A DNA stretch of 60,684 nt from Halalkalibacter akibai JCM 9157 (GCF_000513135.1 NZ_BAUV01000027.1:1-60684), one strand, 5' to 3'; counted from the first letter of the stretch, positions 17,413 to 26,955 are shown. A program made the numbers and translations. The notes: a model not told the origin generated them from the letters alone.

Positions 17413-19449
17413 GTGGCAATAAGAGACCTTTCTGTTTTACTCAGTGTGATCCTAATCGTCATCATGCTTATTATTCCATTACCAACGGCGATGTTGGACT
17501 TTTTAATTATTATAAATATCTCTCTTGCCCTTATTATTATTCTCGTTGCTATGAATACAAGAGAGCCATTGCAATTTTCAATTTTTCCAACACTATTATT
17601 ATTAGTTACTTTATTCCGATTAGGATTGAACGTATCTACAACTCGTTCGATCTTAGGGCAAGCAAACGCAGGTAATGTAATTGATACATTTGGGAATTTC
17701 GTTGTAGGTGGAAATGCCTTGGTCGGGTTTGTTGTATTCATTATTTTAGTTGTGATTCAATTCCTTGTTATCACCAAGGGAGCGGAGAGAGTTTCGGAAG
17801 TTGGAGCTAGGTTTACACTAGATGCTATGCCCGGGAAGCAGATGAGTATTGATGCAGACTTAAACGCGGGTATGATTTCTGATGCAGAAGCAAAAGCAAG
17901 ACGTGAGAAGATAGAACAAGAAGCTGATTTTTACGGTTCCATGGATGGAGCGAGCAAGTTCGTAAAAGGTGATGCAATTGCTGGTATTGTAATTGTAATG
18001 ATAAATTTACTTTTTGGCTTAATTATTGGAATGACTCAAATGGGAATGGATTTAACTACAGCAGCTTCGACTTATACGTTATTAACGGTTGGGGACGGAT
18101 TAGTGAGTCAAATCCCAGCTTTGTTAATTTCAACGGCAACTGGAATTGTAGTAACTCGTACGGCATCGGAAGGTAATTTAGGATACGATATTACGAAACA
18201 AATTTTTGCTTATCCTAAGATGCTGTATATTGCAGGTGGAACAATCTTTTTCCTAGGTGTAGTCACACCAATTAGTCCGATCTTTACTTTTCCTATTGCT
18301 TTCATTCTTGGTATTGGAGGTTACTTATTATCGAAAAGTGAAACAGCAGCGCAGCTTGTGGAAGAACAGGCAGAAGAAGAAGAACAACCTGATGATATGA
18401 AATCACCTGAGAGTGTAGTCAACCTTCTGCAAATTGATCCAATTGAATTTGAATTTGGTTATGGTTTAATCCCGTTAGCAGATGCTAATCAAGGTGGAGA
18501 CTTGCTTGATCGAGTTGTTATGATTCGTAGACAAATGGCCCTAGAACTCGGTATGATCGTTCCTGTCATACGAATACGTGATAACATTCAGCTTCAACCT
18601 AATGAATACACAATTAAAATTAAAGGAAATGAAATCGCAAAAGGTGAGTTGTTACTCGACCACTATATGGCGATGAGTCCCGGAGTTGAAGATGAGAGTA
18701 TTATCGGGATTGATACAATTGAGCCTGCTTTTGGATTACCAGCCCTATGGATTGGGGAAGATATGAAAGAACAAGCAGAACTGTCAGGTTATACAGTCGT
18801 TGATCCACCGTCAGTTGTTTCTACTCATTTAACAGAAATTATCAAACGTCATGCTCACGAGCTTCTTGGTAGACAAGAAACGAAGCAACTCGTTGATCAT
18901 CTAAAAGAAACTTATCCGGCACTTGTTGAAGAAGTAACCCCTGGTTCATTGTCTACTGGTGAAATTCAAAAGGTGCTTACGAATCTTTTGAAAGAAAGTA
19001 TATCCATTAGGAACTTGCCGATTATTTTTGAGACTCTTGCTGATTATGGTCACATGACGAAAGATATGGATTTAGTAACAGAGTATGTACGTCAGTCGTT
19101 ATCTAGGCAAATTTCTAAGCAAATGACTACACCAGGAGAACCGATGTATGTGATTACACTTAGCGGAACAGTAGAAAAGAGAGTAGCTGATTCTGTTCAA
19201 CAAACAGAGCATGGGAACTTTATTTCCATGGATCCAAACGACTCACAGCGAATTCTTGAGTCGGCTGCGAGTGAAACGGACCGGTTATCGCAGATGGGAC
19301 AAGTCCCGATTATCCTATGTTCTCCAGCTGTTCGGATGTATGTAAGACAGTTACTTGAACGTTATTTACCACATGTTCCAATCTTGTCTTATAACGAGCT
19401 TGAAGCAGATGTTGAAGTGCAAAGTGTAGGAGTGGTGAATGTAGAATGA
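17413..19449 (+). CDS. flhA: Flagellar export gate protein FlhA
   Basis: 678 aa. Eight membrane helices in residues 1-300 form the proton-driven export gate; the cytoplasmic ring domain binds chaperones and FliJ. The FHIPEP-family signature is seen in LDAMPGKQMSIDADLNAG (near 137-154) with the charged loop after it. GTG start at 17413 behind AGGAGAG. The gene overlaps flhF by 4 bases (ATGA). Confidence 0.97.
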   Translation: MAIRDLSVLLSVILIVIMLIIPLPTAMLDFLIIINISLALIIILVAMNTREPLQFSIFPTLLLLVTLFRLGLNVSTTRSILGQANAGNVIDTFGNFVVGGNALVGFVVFIILVVIQFLVITKGAERVSEVGARFTLDAMPGKQMSIDADLNAGMISDAEAKARREKIEQEADFYGSMDGASKFVKGDAIAGIVIVMINLLFGLIIGMTQMGMDLTTAASTYTLLTVGDGLVSQIPALLISTATGIVVTRTASEGNLGYDITKQIFAYPKMLYIAGGTIFFLGVVTPISPIFTFPIAFILGIGGYLLSKSETAAQLVEEQAEEEEQPDDMKSPESVVNLLQIDPIEFEFGYGLIPLADANQGGDLLDRVVMIRRQMALELGMIVPVIRIRDNIQLQPNEYTIKIKGNEIAKGELLLDHYMAMSPGVEDESIIGIDTIEPAFGLPALWIGEDMKEQAELSGYTVVDPPSVVSTHLTEIIKRHAHELLGRQETKQLVDHLKETYPALVEEVTPGSLSTGEIQKVLTNLLKESISIRNLPIIFETLADYGHMTKDMDLVTEYVRQSLSRQISKQMTTPGEPMYVITLSGTVEKRVADSVQQTEHGNFISMDPNDSQRILESAASETDRLSQMGQVPIILCSPAVRMYVRQLLERYLPHVPILSYNELEADVEVQSVGVVNVE

Positions 19450-20587
19450 AGGTAAAGAAATATAAAGCAAATACAATGCAAGAAGCGATGAAGGTCATTC
19501 GAGCAGAATTAGGAGACGATGCGGTCATTCTAAATTCAAAGGAAATAGAAACAGGTGGCTTTCTTGGTTTTTTTACAAAAAAACAAATAGAAGTGATCGC
19601 GGCTATAGATCCTACATTAAATCGAAGACCGATTAAGAAAAGGGAACCGGTATTGCCTGAGAAGGTAATCCAACCAATTAAAACACCTGAAAAAAACAAA
19701 CTAGCTCGCATGTAGATTTACTAGGTGAAATCAATCAATTAAAAACACTTGTTCAAGGTTTAAATGAGAATAACGGTTCTGGAGATAAACAATATCCAGA
19801 ACCGTTTCAAAAAATGGATGATTATCTAAAAAAGCAGGGTGTAACTAAACAGATACGAATGCTAGCCTTAAAACATGCGATGAAATTATGGTATGACGAA
19901 GAAGAAGAACATCGTGACTGGGATAAGATAGTTACTCAAGTAACATTATATTTCCAAGATCTTTTGTTAGAGAAACCAGTAGGTGGCATTACATTTGATA
20001 AGAAAATAATTAATTTGGTTGGCCCTACAGGCGTTGGCAAAACAACAACAATAGCCAAGCTAGCAGCATTCTGTGTGTTGAAAAAACAAAAAAAAGTGGC
20101 GCTCATTACAACAGACACTTATCGAATTGCGGCTGTTGAACAGTTAAAAACATATGCGAAAATATTAAATATCCCTCTTGAGGTCGCTTATTCAATTGAT
20201 GATTTCAAACGAGCGATAGATCAATTTAAACACTATGACCTTGTCTTGGTAGATTCAGCCGGGAGGAATTTCAGGAATCAGCTCTACGTTGAGGAATTAA
20301 ATAAAGTTATCGATTTCAAGCAAGATGCACAGACGTATTTGGTGTTATCACTAACTTCGAAATATGAGGATATGAAAGAGATATTAGCTCAGTTTGATTT
20401 AATTTCAATTCAAAAAGTGATTCTGACAAAAAAAGATGAAACGAGTACATACGGAGCAATGTTAAATATTCCACTTGAACTCGGCAAAGGAATCGCTTAT
20501 GTGACAACAGGACAGAACGTTCCTGATGATATTGTGGAAGCATCAGTGCCTTTCTTATTAGACTGCTTGTTCGAGGTGAAAAAATAA
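19446..20587 (+). CDS. flhF: Flagellar SRP-like GTPase FlhF (frameshifted)
   Basis: About 380 aa when repaired. FlhF sets flagellar position with FlhG. N-terminal B domain (MKVKKYKANTMQEAMKVIRA) in frame from 19446; the frame closes at 19715, while a frame shifted by one continues through DLLGEINQLKTLVQGLNE into the NG GTPase domain with P-loop GPTGVGKTTTIAKLA (about 20029) and TTDTYRIAAVEQL, LVDSAGR. A lost A in the A7 run at 19690-19696 would join them as EKKQTSSHVDLLG. ATG overlaps the flhA stop. Confidence 0.9.
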
Positions 20588-21448
20588 ATGAATGACCAAG
20601 CAGAAAATTTAAGACGCCTACTTGATAAAAATGAGGATAAAGATGCAAGGGTACTAGCGGTAGTTAGCGGTAAAGGCGGAGTTGGTAAATCGAATGTTTG
20701 TTTGAATTTTGCCATAAGTCTTTCGCAACTAGGAAAGAAAGTTATGATTTTTGATTTAGACTTAGGAATGGCGAACTTAAACATTTTGATGGGATTAAAT
20801 TCAAAATATCACCTTATGGATATGCTAGATAATCAACTATCAATATGGGATATCGTTGAAGAAGGCCCTGCAGGAATCTCTTACATTGCTGGTGGTTCAG
20901 GTTTTTCAAATTTTGTTGAATTAAGTGAGGAAAGGCTTCATAAATTTTTTGCGCAATTAGAGTTTATCGGAAATAAATATGATTACATTTTGTTAGATAT
21001 GGGTGCAGGTGCGACTAAGGAAAGCTTAGAGTTTGTAATGGCCGCTCATGACGTACTAGTTGTGACGACACCTGAGCCGACAGCTATAACAGACGCGTAT
21101 TCAATGATTAAATTTATCTGTTTAAAAGATCCTGACAAGCCTCTTCATTTGATTGTAAATCGTGTAGATTCGGACAGAGAAGGTCAGCGGACAATGGAGA
21201 GCTTTAGAAACGTAGCATTACAATTTTTACAAAAAGACATTATGACATTAGGATCTATTCCTTATGATTCTGTTGTTTCCAAAGCGGTCAAAGCACAAAC
21301 TCCTTTTGTCTTATTTGATAAACATACGCGAGCGAGTTCAGCTATTACTCAAATTGCATCTCGTTATATAGGTGAGGAAATATCTAACTCTTCTGCTTTT
21401 GGGCATTTTCTATCAAAAATGAAAACAATGATCAGCTTTAGAAAATAA
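20588..21448 (+). CDS. flhG: Flagellum site-determining MinD-like ATPase FlhG
   Basis: 286 aa, also called YlxH or FleN. Deviant Walker A SGKGGVGKSNVCLNFA near residues 27-42 and the MinD-type VMIFDLDLGMANLNILMG strand. Partner and activator of FlhF, controlling flagellar number and pattern and C-ring assembly. ATG directly follows the flhF stop. Confidence 0.96.
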   Translation: MNDQAENLRRLLDKNEDKDARVLAVVSGKGGVGKSNVCLNFAISLSQLGKKVMIFDLDLGMANLNILMGLNSKYHLMDMLDNQLSIWDIVEEGPAGISYIAGGSGFSNFVELSEERLHKFFAQLEFIGNKYDYILLDMGAGATKESLEFVMAAHDVLVVTTPEPTAITDAYSMIKFICLKDPDKPLHLIVNRVDSDREGQRTMESFRNVALQFLQKDIMTLGSIPYDSVVSKAVKAQTPFVLFDKHTRASSAITQIASRYIGEEISNSSAFGHFLSKMKTMISFRK

Positions 21449-21467
21449 GAAAAAAAGAAAGTTAGGG

Positions 21468-22520
21468 ATGGACGTGGGAAACAGCATTCGAGTACTTGTA
21501 GTCGATGATTCTGCTTTTATGAGGAAAGTAATTTCGGACATGCTTAATAAATATCCGGGTATTCAAGTGATTGGTACTGCACGTAACGGACAAGAAGCAT
21601 TAAAGAAAAGAAAAGAATTAAGGCCTGACGTTATGACATTAGATGTTGAAATGCCCGTTATGAATGGCCTTGAAACGCTCAAACAGTTAATGGAGGAAGA
21701 TCCTTGCCCAACTGTTATGGTAAGCAGTACAACAAAACAAGGTGCAGAAAACACTCTACTAGCTATGGAGTATGGAGCTGTTGATTTTGTTACCAAGCCA
21801 TCAGGAGCAATTTCTTTAGACATTGACAAAGTTGAACATCAAATAATTGATAAAGTCATTTATGCTTCAAAGGCTAAAGTAATTCGAAAAGAAGAGAAAA
21901 ACGTAAACCGACCTTTATCAAACAGGGTTGTCCCACAAAAGAAAATGAATCAGAAAAAAATAGTGGCTATTGGGATCTCAACGGGGGGACCTCGAGCTTT
22001 AAAAGAAGTAATACCTAAACTGCAAGCATCTATTCAAGCACCGATTGTCATTGTTCAACACATGCCTGCTGGTTTTACTTTATCACTTGCAGAGAGATTA
22101 AACAGTTTATCAGATATTACGGTTAAAGAAGCTAGAGATGGAGATTTTTTGCAAAATGGTACTGCTTATGTTGCGCCTGGAGGGTTCCATTTAAGTATTA
22201 AAAAGAAGGGGGATGCTTTCGTAGCACATTTACACACAGAAGAGCCACGAAGAGGTCATCGTCCATCGGTAGACGTTTTATATGAGTCTTTAGCGGAGAT
22301 TCCTACGGTTGATACAGTAGCTGTGATTATGACTGGTATGGGAGCAGATGGAACGGAAGGATTAATTAAATTAAAAAAAACATCTAATTGTTATGCCATT
22401 GCGGAGGCAGAAAAGTCTTGTGTAGTATTCGGAATGCCAAAAGCCGCGATTCGAACTAATCTGGTTGATGAAATTGTACCTGTGGAAGAAATTAGTAGGT
22501 GTATTGAAAGGCTTTTATAA
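21468..22520 (+). CDS. cheB: Chemoreceptor methylesterase CheB
   Basis: 350 aa. Receiver domain with phospho-acceptor Asp in DVEMPVMNG (about residue 59), linker, then methylesterase domain with catalytic Ser in ISTGGP (about 170), His in VQHMPAGFT (about 196) and Asp in MTGMGADGTEG (about 288). It demethylates chemoreceptors and needs CheA for phosphorylation. In relatives it is followed by cheA and cheW; here cheC starts 39 bases later. Confidence 0.96.
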   Translation: MDVGNSIRVLVVDDSAFMRKVISDMLNKYPGIQVIGTARNGQEALKKRKELRPDVMTLDVEMPVMNGLETLKQLMEEDPCPTVMVSSTTKQGAENTLLAMEYGAVDFVTKPSGAISLDIDKVEHQIIDKVIYASKAKVIRKEEKNVNRPLSNRVVPQKKMNQKKIVAIGISTGGPRALKEVIPKLQASIQAPIVIVQHMPAGFTLSLAERLNSLSDITVKEARDGDFLQNGTAYVAPGGFHLSIKKKGDAFVAHLHTEEPRRGHRPSVDVLYESLAEIPTVDTVAVIMTGMGADGTEGLIKLKKTSNCYAIAEAEKSCVVFGMPKAAIRTNLVDEIVPVEEISRCIERLL

Positions 22521-22559
22521 GGTATTTTGTTACGGGAAAAACTCCTAGGGGGAAATAGG

Positions 22560-23195
22560 GTGGAATTTTTTCATAAGCTAAAGCCACATCATTTAGATGT
22601 GCTAAAAGAAATTGGCAATATCGGAGCAGGACATGCGGCTACAGCTCTTTCTCAGATTCTTAATCAGACGATTGATATGAGTGTGCCGGCTGTAAGAATC
22701 GTTTCTTTTCAAGACTTACCCGAACAAATTGGGGGAGCTGATACGGAAGTTGCAGCCATTTTCTTGCGTATTGAAGGCGAGGCTCCAGGGAGTATCTTTT
22801 ATATATCGCAAATAAAAGAAGCCGAAAAATTAATTCAACGGCTAACAAAAGATAGTCATTTTCAACTTGAAGATCCACCGTTTAATGAGTTGGGAATTTC
22901 TGCTTTCTTAGAAGTTGGGAACATTTTAGCAGGATCTTACTTAAGTTCACTTGCAGATTTCACTAATTTGTTATTACAACCTTCTGTTCCAGGTTTTACA
23001 GTGGATATGGTTGGAGCAATTTTGAATTACGGGCTCATACCTTTATCGGAGGTTAGTGATTATGCCATTGTTATAGATACAGAAATGATGGAATTGGGAC
23101 CAGAAGCCGGGAAAATTAGAGGACATTTCTTTTTATTGCCAGATCCACAGTCATTTAATGAAATCTTCACAGCTTTAGGGGTGAAGATTCCATGA
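22560..23195 (+). CDS. cheC: CheY~P phosphatase CheC
   Basis: 211 aa. Two phosphatase motifs, LKEIGNIGAGHAATALSQ (near 14-31) and FLEVGNILAGSYLSSLA (near 115-131), both with E-x2-N. It hydrolyses CheY~P and, bound to CheD, takes part in adaptation. I prefer the GTG at 22560 (VEFFHKLKPHHLDVL), 7 bases after AGGGGGAA; a TTG at 22527 in the same frame has no ribosome site. Overlaps cheD by 4 bases. Confidence 0.94.
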   Translation: MEFFHKLKPHHLDVLKEIGNIGAGHAATALSQILNQTIDMSVPAVRIVSFQDLPEQIGGADTEVAAIFLRIEGEAPGSIFYISQIKEAEKLIQRLTKDSHFQLEDPPFNELGISAFLEVGNILAGSYLSSLADFTNLLLQPSVPGFTVDMVGAILNYGLIPLSEVSDYAIVIDTEMMELGPEAGKIRGHFFLLPDPQSFNEIFTALGVKIP

Positions 23196-23680
23196 GTAAC
23201 GTCATTAAAGTCGCAATGGCTGATCTTAATGTCGTTACTGCTCCTGATACGATACGGACATCAGGTCTAGGGTCTTGTGTGGGATTAGTTCTTTATGATG
23301 ATTTAAGGGCAATAGCTGGCATGGCGCATATCATGCTACCGAGCTCTTCCTTGAGTAAGCAGGAAAAAATGAATGAAGCTAAATATGCAGATACAGCAAT
23401 CCCTGCTTTACTAACTAGATTAGAAAAGGTAGGGGCACGTTCTAACTCATTAAAAGCAAAACTTGCTGGCGGTGCTCAGATGTTTTCTTTTTCTACTGGA
23501 AATGATTTGATGAGAATTGGACCCCGTAATGTTGAAGCCATTAAGCTGAAACTTGGGGAACTCGGAATACCGATTGTATCAGAAGACGTTGGAGGAAAAA
23601 ATGGACGAACTATTGAATTTGATCCAGCTTCAAAAAAGCTTCATATTAGAACAGTAAACAAAGGGTCAGTAGATATATAA
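23192..23680 (+). CDS. cheD: Chemoreceptor glutamine deamidase CheD
   Basis: 162 aa. Catalytic Cys in TSGLGSCVGLVLYD (about residue 30) and His in AGMAHIMLP (about 47) are present, as is GGAQMF. Deamidates receptors and activates CheC. The ATGA overlap with the cheC stop indicates coupled translation, fitting their 1:1 complex. Confidence 0.96.
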   Translation: MSNVIKVAMADLNVVTAPDTIRTSGLGSCVGLVLYDDLRAIAGMAHIMLPSSSLSKQEKMNEAKYADTAIPALLTRLEKVGARSNSLKAKLAGGAQMFSFSTGNDLMRIGPRNVEAIKLKLGELGIPIVSEDVGGKNGRTIEFDPASKKLHIRTVNKGSVDI

Positions 23681-23729
23681 CATATAAAAGCGTAAAACAC
23701 TTTAGATATTACAAGAGCGGGGGCATTTT

Positions 23730-24494
23730 ATGGGACATGCAACAGCGGTAGAAGACAAAAAACTCTGGGATCAGTGGTTCGCGAGTAAGAGTCACGATGC
23801 TTGTGATGAATTAATAAGACGGTATATGCCACTTGTTCATTATCATGTTCAGCGTATTTCCGTTGGTCTTCCTAAGAATGTTCAAAAAGACGATTTGACA
23901 AGCCATGGATTAATGGGTTTATATGATGCATTAGAAAAATTCCAACCAGAACGTGATTTGAAATTTGATACGTATGCTTCTTTCCGTATAAGAGGTGCGA
24001 TTATTGACGGTCTTAGGAAAGAGGATTGGTTGCCACGATCCATGCGCGATAAAATAAAAAAAGTAGAATCGACGATGGAAAAATTAGAGCAGCGTAACGG
24101 TCGTTTTGCTTCTAGTGAAGAAGTGGCAAAAGAGTTAAATATGAATGCGATTGAAGTAGAACAAGTTATGACAGAATATTTTACGTCAAACGTTCTCTCC
24201 ATTGATGAGCGATCTCAGGACACAGAAAGAAATGAGACGTATGCGGCCACCATTGAAGATAAAATCACCAAAACTCCAGAGCAGGTATTAAGTGAGTTGG
24301 AAACTAAAAAAGAATTAGTAAAGATCATTGATCAACTGCCTGAAAAAGAACGTTTAGTAATTAGTCTGTTTTATTATGAAGAGTTGACATTAACAGAAAT
24401 TGGTCAAGTACTAAATCTCTCAACATCTCGTATTTCGCAAATACATTCAAAATCTCTGTTTAGACTTCAACAAGCATTGAAAAAAGGCAACTGA
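23730..24494 (+). CDS. sigD: RNA polymerase sigma factor SigD (flagellar sigma-28)
   Basis: 254 aa, the same length as in B. subtilis. Drives late flagellar, motility and autolysin genes. Region 2 is seen in LMGLYDALEKFQPERDLKFDTYASFRIRGAI (quoted part: LKFDTYASFRIRGAI), region 3 around ANVLSIDE-like sequence and region 4 helix-turn-helix in ELTLTEIGQVLNLSTSRISQ. Starts behind GAGCGGGGG. Position near the operon end makes its level sensitive to transcript length in B. subtilis. Confidence 0.97.
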   Translation: MGHATAVEDKKLWDQWFASKSHDACDELIRRYMPLVHYHVQRISVGLPKNVQKDDLTSHGLMGLYDALEKFQPERDLKFDTYASFRIRGAIIDGLRKEDWLPRSMRDKIKKVESTMEKLEQRNGRFASSEEVAKELNMNAIEVEQVMTEYFTSNVLSIDERSQDTERNETYAATIEDKITKTPEQVLSELETKKELVKIIDQLPEKERLVISLFYYEELTLTEIGQVLNLSTSRISQIHSKSLFRLQQALKKGN

Positions 24495-24511
24495 GTTAGG
24501 GGAAATGCGTT

Positions 24512-25897
24512 ATGTCTCTTTTAGATTCTTATTTTGAATTAGAGGTCTCAAAAAATAAACTAGTCGCAACCATTATTCAACTTGAAACGGTGGACGAAGA
24601 AATACAGTTAACTCACGAATTATTAGGAGAATATTTGCAGCGTAATAAAATTTCGTATGGGGTCGATGAAAAGGTTATCGTTACTATATGCAATAAAGAG
24701 GCTCCAATAAAATCGAGAATGAAAATTGCGACGGGTAAAGAGCCAGTAAAAGGGAAAGATGCTTTCATTTTACCCGTTCTTGTTAATAATGAAACGACTC
24801 AAGATCATCAATCATTACAAAATATGAATCTTAAACAATTCCTTGAGATTCCATCTGTTAGTATCGGTGATAAAGTAGCGACAAAAGTGAGGGCAACAAA
24901 AGGAGAAGTGGGTTATAACGTTTACGGAGAAGAAATCCCCGCTAAACAAGGTAGAGATTTCACTATGAGAAAAGGGAAGAACACTCGACTAGATGAAGAG
25001 GCCGAAGCCCTTTTCTCTCTAATAGACGGGCAAATAAGTATAGACAAATTTACGGTTCATGTTCATCCTACGTATGAAGTAAAAGGGGATGTTACTCTCG
25101 CTACAGGCAATATCTCATTTGTAGGAAATGTGACGATTAACGGAAATGTGCCAACTGGGTTTGAAGTATATGCAGATGGTGACATTAGAGTCTCTGGAAC
25201 TGTCGAAGCGGCTAAGCTTAAAGCAGGTGGATCTATTTTCATTGGTGCTGGAATTGTTGGACAAAATAGGTCATTAGTTGAAGCAGGTGGAGACATTCAG
25301 ACGACTTTTATTAATGAAGGGCATGTGATTGCTGAAGGTTCAATTGAAGCAACACAAGCCATTTTACATAGTACGTGTATAGCAGGACAAAAAATTATAT
25401 GTACGCGTGGAAAAGGTTTGCTGATAGGGGGATCTGCTTCAGCTAGACAAAGCATTCACATAAATGAAGTTGGTAATGACATGCAAACGGAAACAAAACT
25501 CTTTATTGGATTGAATCAACGAGATTTGGAGCGACAAAAAAAACTAACAGCAGATTTAAAAACAGCACAGGAAGATTTCTTGAAGTTAGGTAAATTGCTC
25601 AAATTACTTCTAGAGAAAGAAAAGCAACAAGGTGAATTACTTGGTCGTGAAAAGCTAACTAAACTTAAGGTGCAGCACTCATTTCAAGCTATTAAACAAA
25701 AAATGGATGAATTGAATGAGTTAGTAAAGGAAAATGAGGTTGAGGAAAGTCATGATGAGGGCTTTATTCTTGTCTCCCGCACGATCTATCAAAATGTAGA
25801 TGTTCATTTTGGGAAGTATCGAAAAAGAATTTTATCCAAATACACAAAACCTAAAATTGCTCTTATTAATCAGGAAATTAAAATTATGACAACGTAA
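24512..25897 (+). CDS. DUF342 (FapA-like) polymer-forming protein
   Basis: 461 aa. N-terminal variable domain (1-130), a central glycine-rich beta-helix-like DUF342 region (about 135-325, with repeated turns such as GDVTLATGNISFVGNVTINGN and AGGSIFIGAGIVG) and a C-terminal coiled coil (about 335-415). FapA-type proteins in other bacteria regulate polar flagellum or polar growth; no role is known here. In B. subtilis sigD is followed directly by swrB, so this and the next gene are extra. No signal peptide. Confidence 0.85.
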   Translation: MSLLDSYFELEVSKNKLVATIIQLETVDEEIQLTHELLGEYLQRNKISYGVDEKVIVTICNKEAPIKSRMKIATGKEPVKGKDAFILPVLVNNETTQDHQSLQNMNLKQFLEIPSVSIGDKVATKVRATKGEVGYNVYGEEIPAKQGRDFTMRKGKNTRLDEEAEALFSLIDGQISIDKFTVHVHPTYEVKGDVTLATGNISFVGNVTINGNVPTGFEVYADGDIRVSGTVEAAKLKAGGSIFIGAGIVGQNRSLVEAGGDIQTTFINEGHVIAEGSIEATQAILHSTCIAGQKIICTRGKGLLIGGSASARQSIHINEVGNDMQTETKLFIGLNQRDLERQKKLTADLKTAQEDFLKLGKLLKLLLEKEKQQGELLGREKLTKLKVQHSFQAIKQKMDELNELVKENEVEESHDEGFILVSRTIYQNVDVHFGKYRKRILSKYTKPKIALINQEIKIMTT

Positions 25898-25924
25898 TCA
25901 ATAGAAAGTAAGAGGGGGAGGAAC

Positions 25925-26239
25925 ATGAGTATACGTCCTGTAGAGGTTCAAGGATCTTTTCCAGTTTCTCAAAAAACCGGAAAAATACAAGAGCAAATGC
26001 AACAAAGAGGACAAATAGGTCAAGAGGTCATTAGCCAACAGCTTTTAGAAGAACAGCAAAAAAAGAAAAAACAAGTTATAAAAACTTCTGAAACTGATAA
26101 GATGAAGCTTACGAAAGATGAGTCAAACAATAATGGGCAAAAGCAAGAACAAAAGAAACAAGACAAAGAAGAGAATAAGCGAGAGCACGAAAAAGAAAAG
26201 CATCCATTTAAAGGACAATTTATAGACTTCACTGGTTAA
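25925..26239 (+). CDS. Unknown 104-aa charged protein between DUF342 gene and swrB
   Basis: Not recognised. 104 aa, rich in Lys, Gln and Glu (residues 35-92 almost entirely polar and probably disordered) with a distinct ending HPFKGQFIDFTG. Starts with a strong ribosome site (GAGGGGGAGG) 5 bases before ATG. Flanked by 27 and 11 bases in the same operon, so it is likely translated. The ordered ends and disordered middle suggest a linker or adaptor. Confidence 0.75.
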   Translation: MSIRPVEVQGSFPVSQKTGKIQEQMQQRGQIGQEVISQQLLEEQQKKKKQVIKTSETDKMKLTKDESNNNGQKQEQKKQDKEENKREHEKEKHPFKGQFIDFTG

Positions 26240-26250
26240 AGGAAGGAAAT

Positions 26251-26793
26251 ATGATGCCGACATTATTAGCCACTATTAGCCTACTTCTTCACGGAATTAC
26301 ATTTCTTTGGATAATGACTTTACTCCAAAAGCAATCTGCTAATCATAATCAAGACCTGCCAAAAATTAAAAATGAAATTGAAGATTTACTTATTGCCTAT
26401 ACGGCAGAGATGAAGGAACAAAATGAAAAACTTATTGTCGAATTGGAAAGAAGAAATGAAAAATCTATTAAGGAAGTGCGCTTACAACAACAGAAAGATC
26501 GCTTAAAATCAGTAGAGAATAAAAACGATTCTGAACAAGAACAACATAAACAAATTAATGAAGAAGAAGTTGCTGACAGAACTGTGTCCAAACCATCAGC
26601 GCGTAAATCAACCAATTATGAAGAGTATCAGCCTCCGGAAATTGAGTCAGAGGATATTCAAGCTGGCTATGAACAATCAGACACAGCAAAAGTGATAGCT
26701 CTTTCAAAACAAGGAGAAAGCCTTGAAAATATTGCCAAAAAATTAGGGTTAGGCAAAGGCGAAGTAGAGCTTATGTTGAAATTTTATCGTTAA
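26251..26793 (+). CDS. swrB: SwrB-like swarming motility protein
   Basis: 180 aa. N-terminal membrane helix (about 5-25), coiled coil (about 40-110), acidic linker and a C-terminal helix-turn-helix-like segment VIALSKQGESLENIAKKLGLGKGEVELML. This is the architecture of SwrB (YlxL), which in B. subtilis promotes flagellar export activation and sigma-D activity. Sequence identity is limited, so the call rests on architecture and its place between sigD and rpsB. Confidence 0.78.
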   Translation: MMPTLLATISLLLHGITFLWIMTLLQKQSANHNQDLPKIKNEIEDLLIAYTAEMKEQNEKLIVELERRNEKSIKEVRLQQQKDRLKSVENKNDSEQEQHKQINEEEVADRTVSKPSARKSTNYEEYQPPEIESEDIQAGYEQSDTAKVIALSKQGESLENIAKKLGLGKGEVELMLKFYR

Positions 26794-26806
26794 TGTCTAA
26801 TTCTGC

Positions 26807-26835
26807 TTGCAACGTTCTTTTCAATGTGATATATT
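26807..26835 (+). promoter_or_regulatory. Sigma-A promoter of rpsB
   Basis: TTGCAA (26807-26812), 17-base spacer, TATATT (26830-26835), with TG at 26827-26828 giving an extended -10. Transcription should start near 26842, giving a leader of about 114 bases before the rpsB GTG. Confidence 0.7.
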
Positions 26836-26870
26836 AATCAACGGTGTTAATCACACACGCATTCTGATTT

Positions 26871-26901
26871 GTATGATGGTGCTGATTCGTCAGTGTCATA
26901 C
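26871..26901 (+). promoter_or_regulatory. Hairpin in the rpsB leader, possible S2 autoregulatory site
   Basis: GTATGA (26871-26876) pairs with TCATAC (26896-26901); after a 3-base bulge (26877-26879), TGCTGA pairs with TCAGTG around a TTCG tetraloop (26886-26889). Bulged stems of this type occur in ribosomal protein leaders, so binding by S2 is a reasonable inference. Confidence 0.5.
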
Positions 26902-26955
26902 AGAAATGATGAACGCGGAGGAAAATAAAAAACCAATTTGAAGGAGGTGTTTGAT

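Noticed and set aside
17397-17741. 114-codon minus-strand frame over the start of flhA
   Set aside because: Shadow of membrane-helix codons; no supporting signals.
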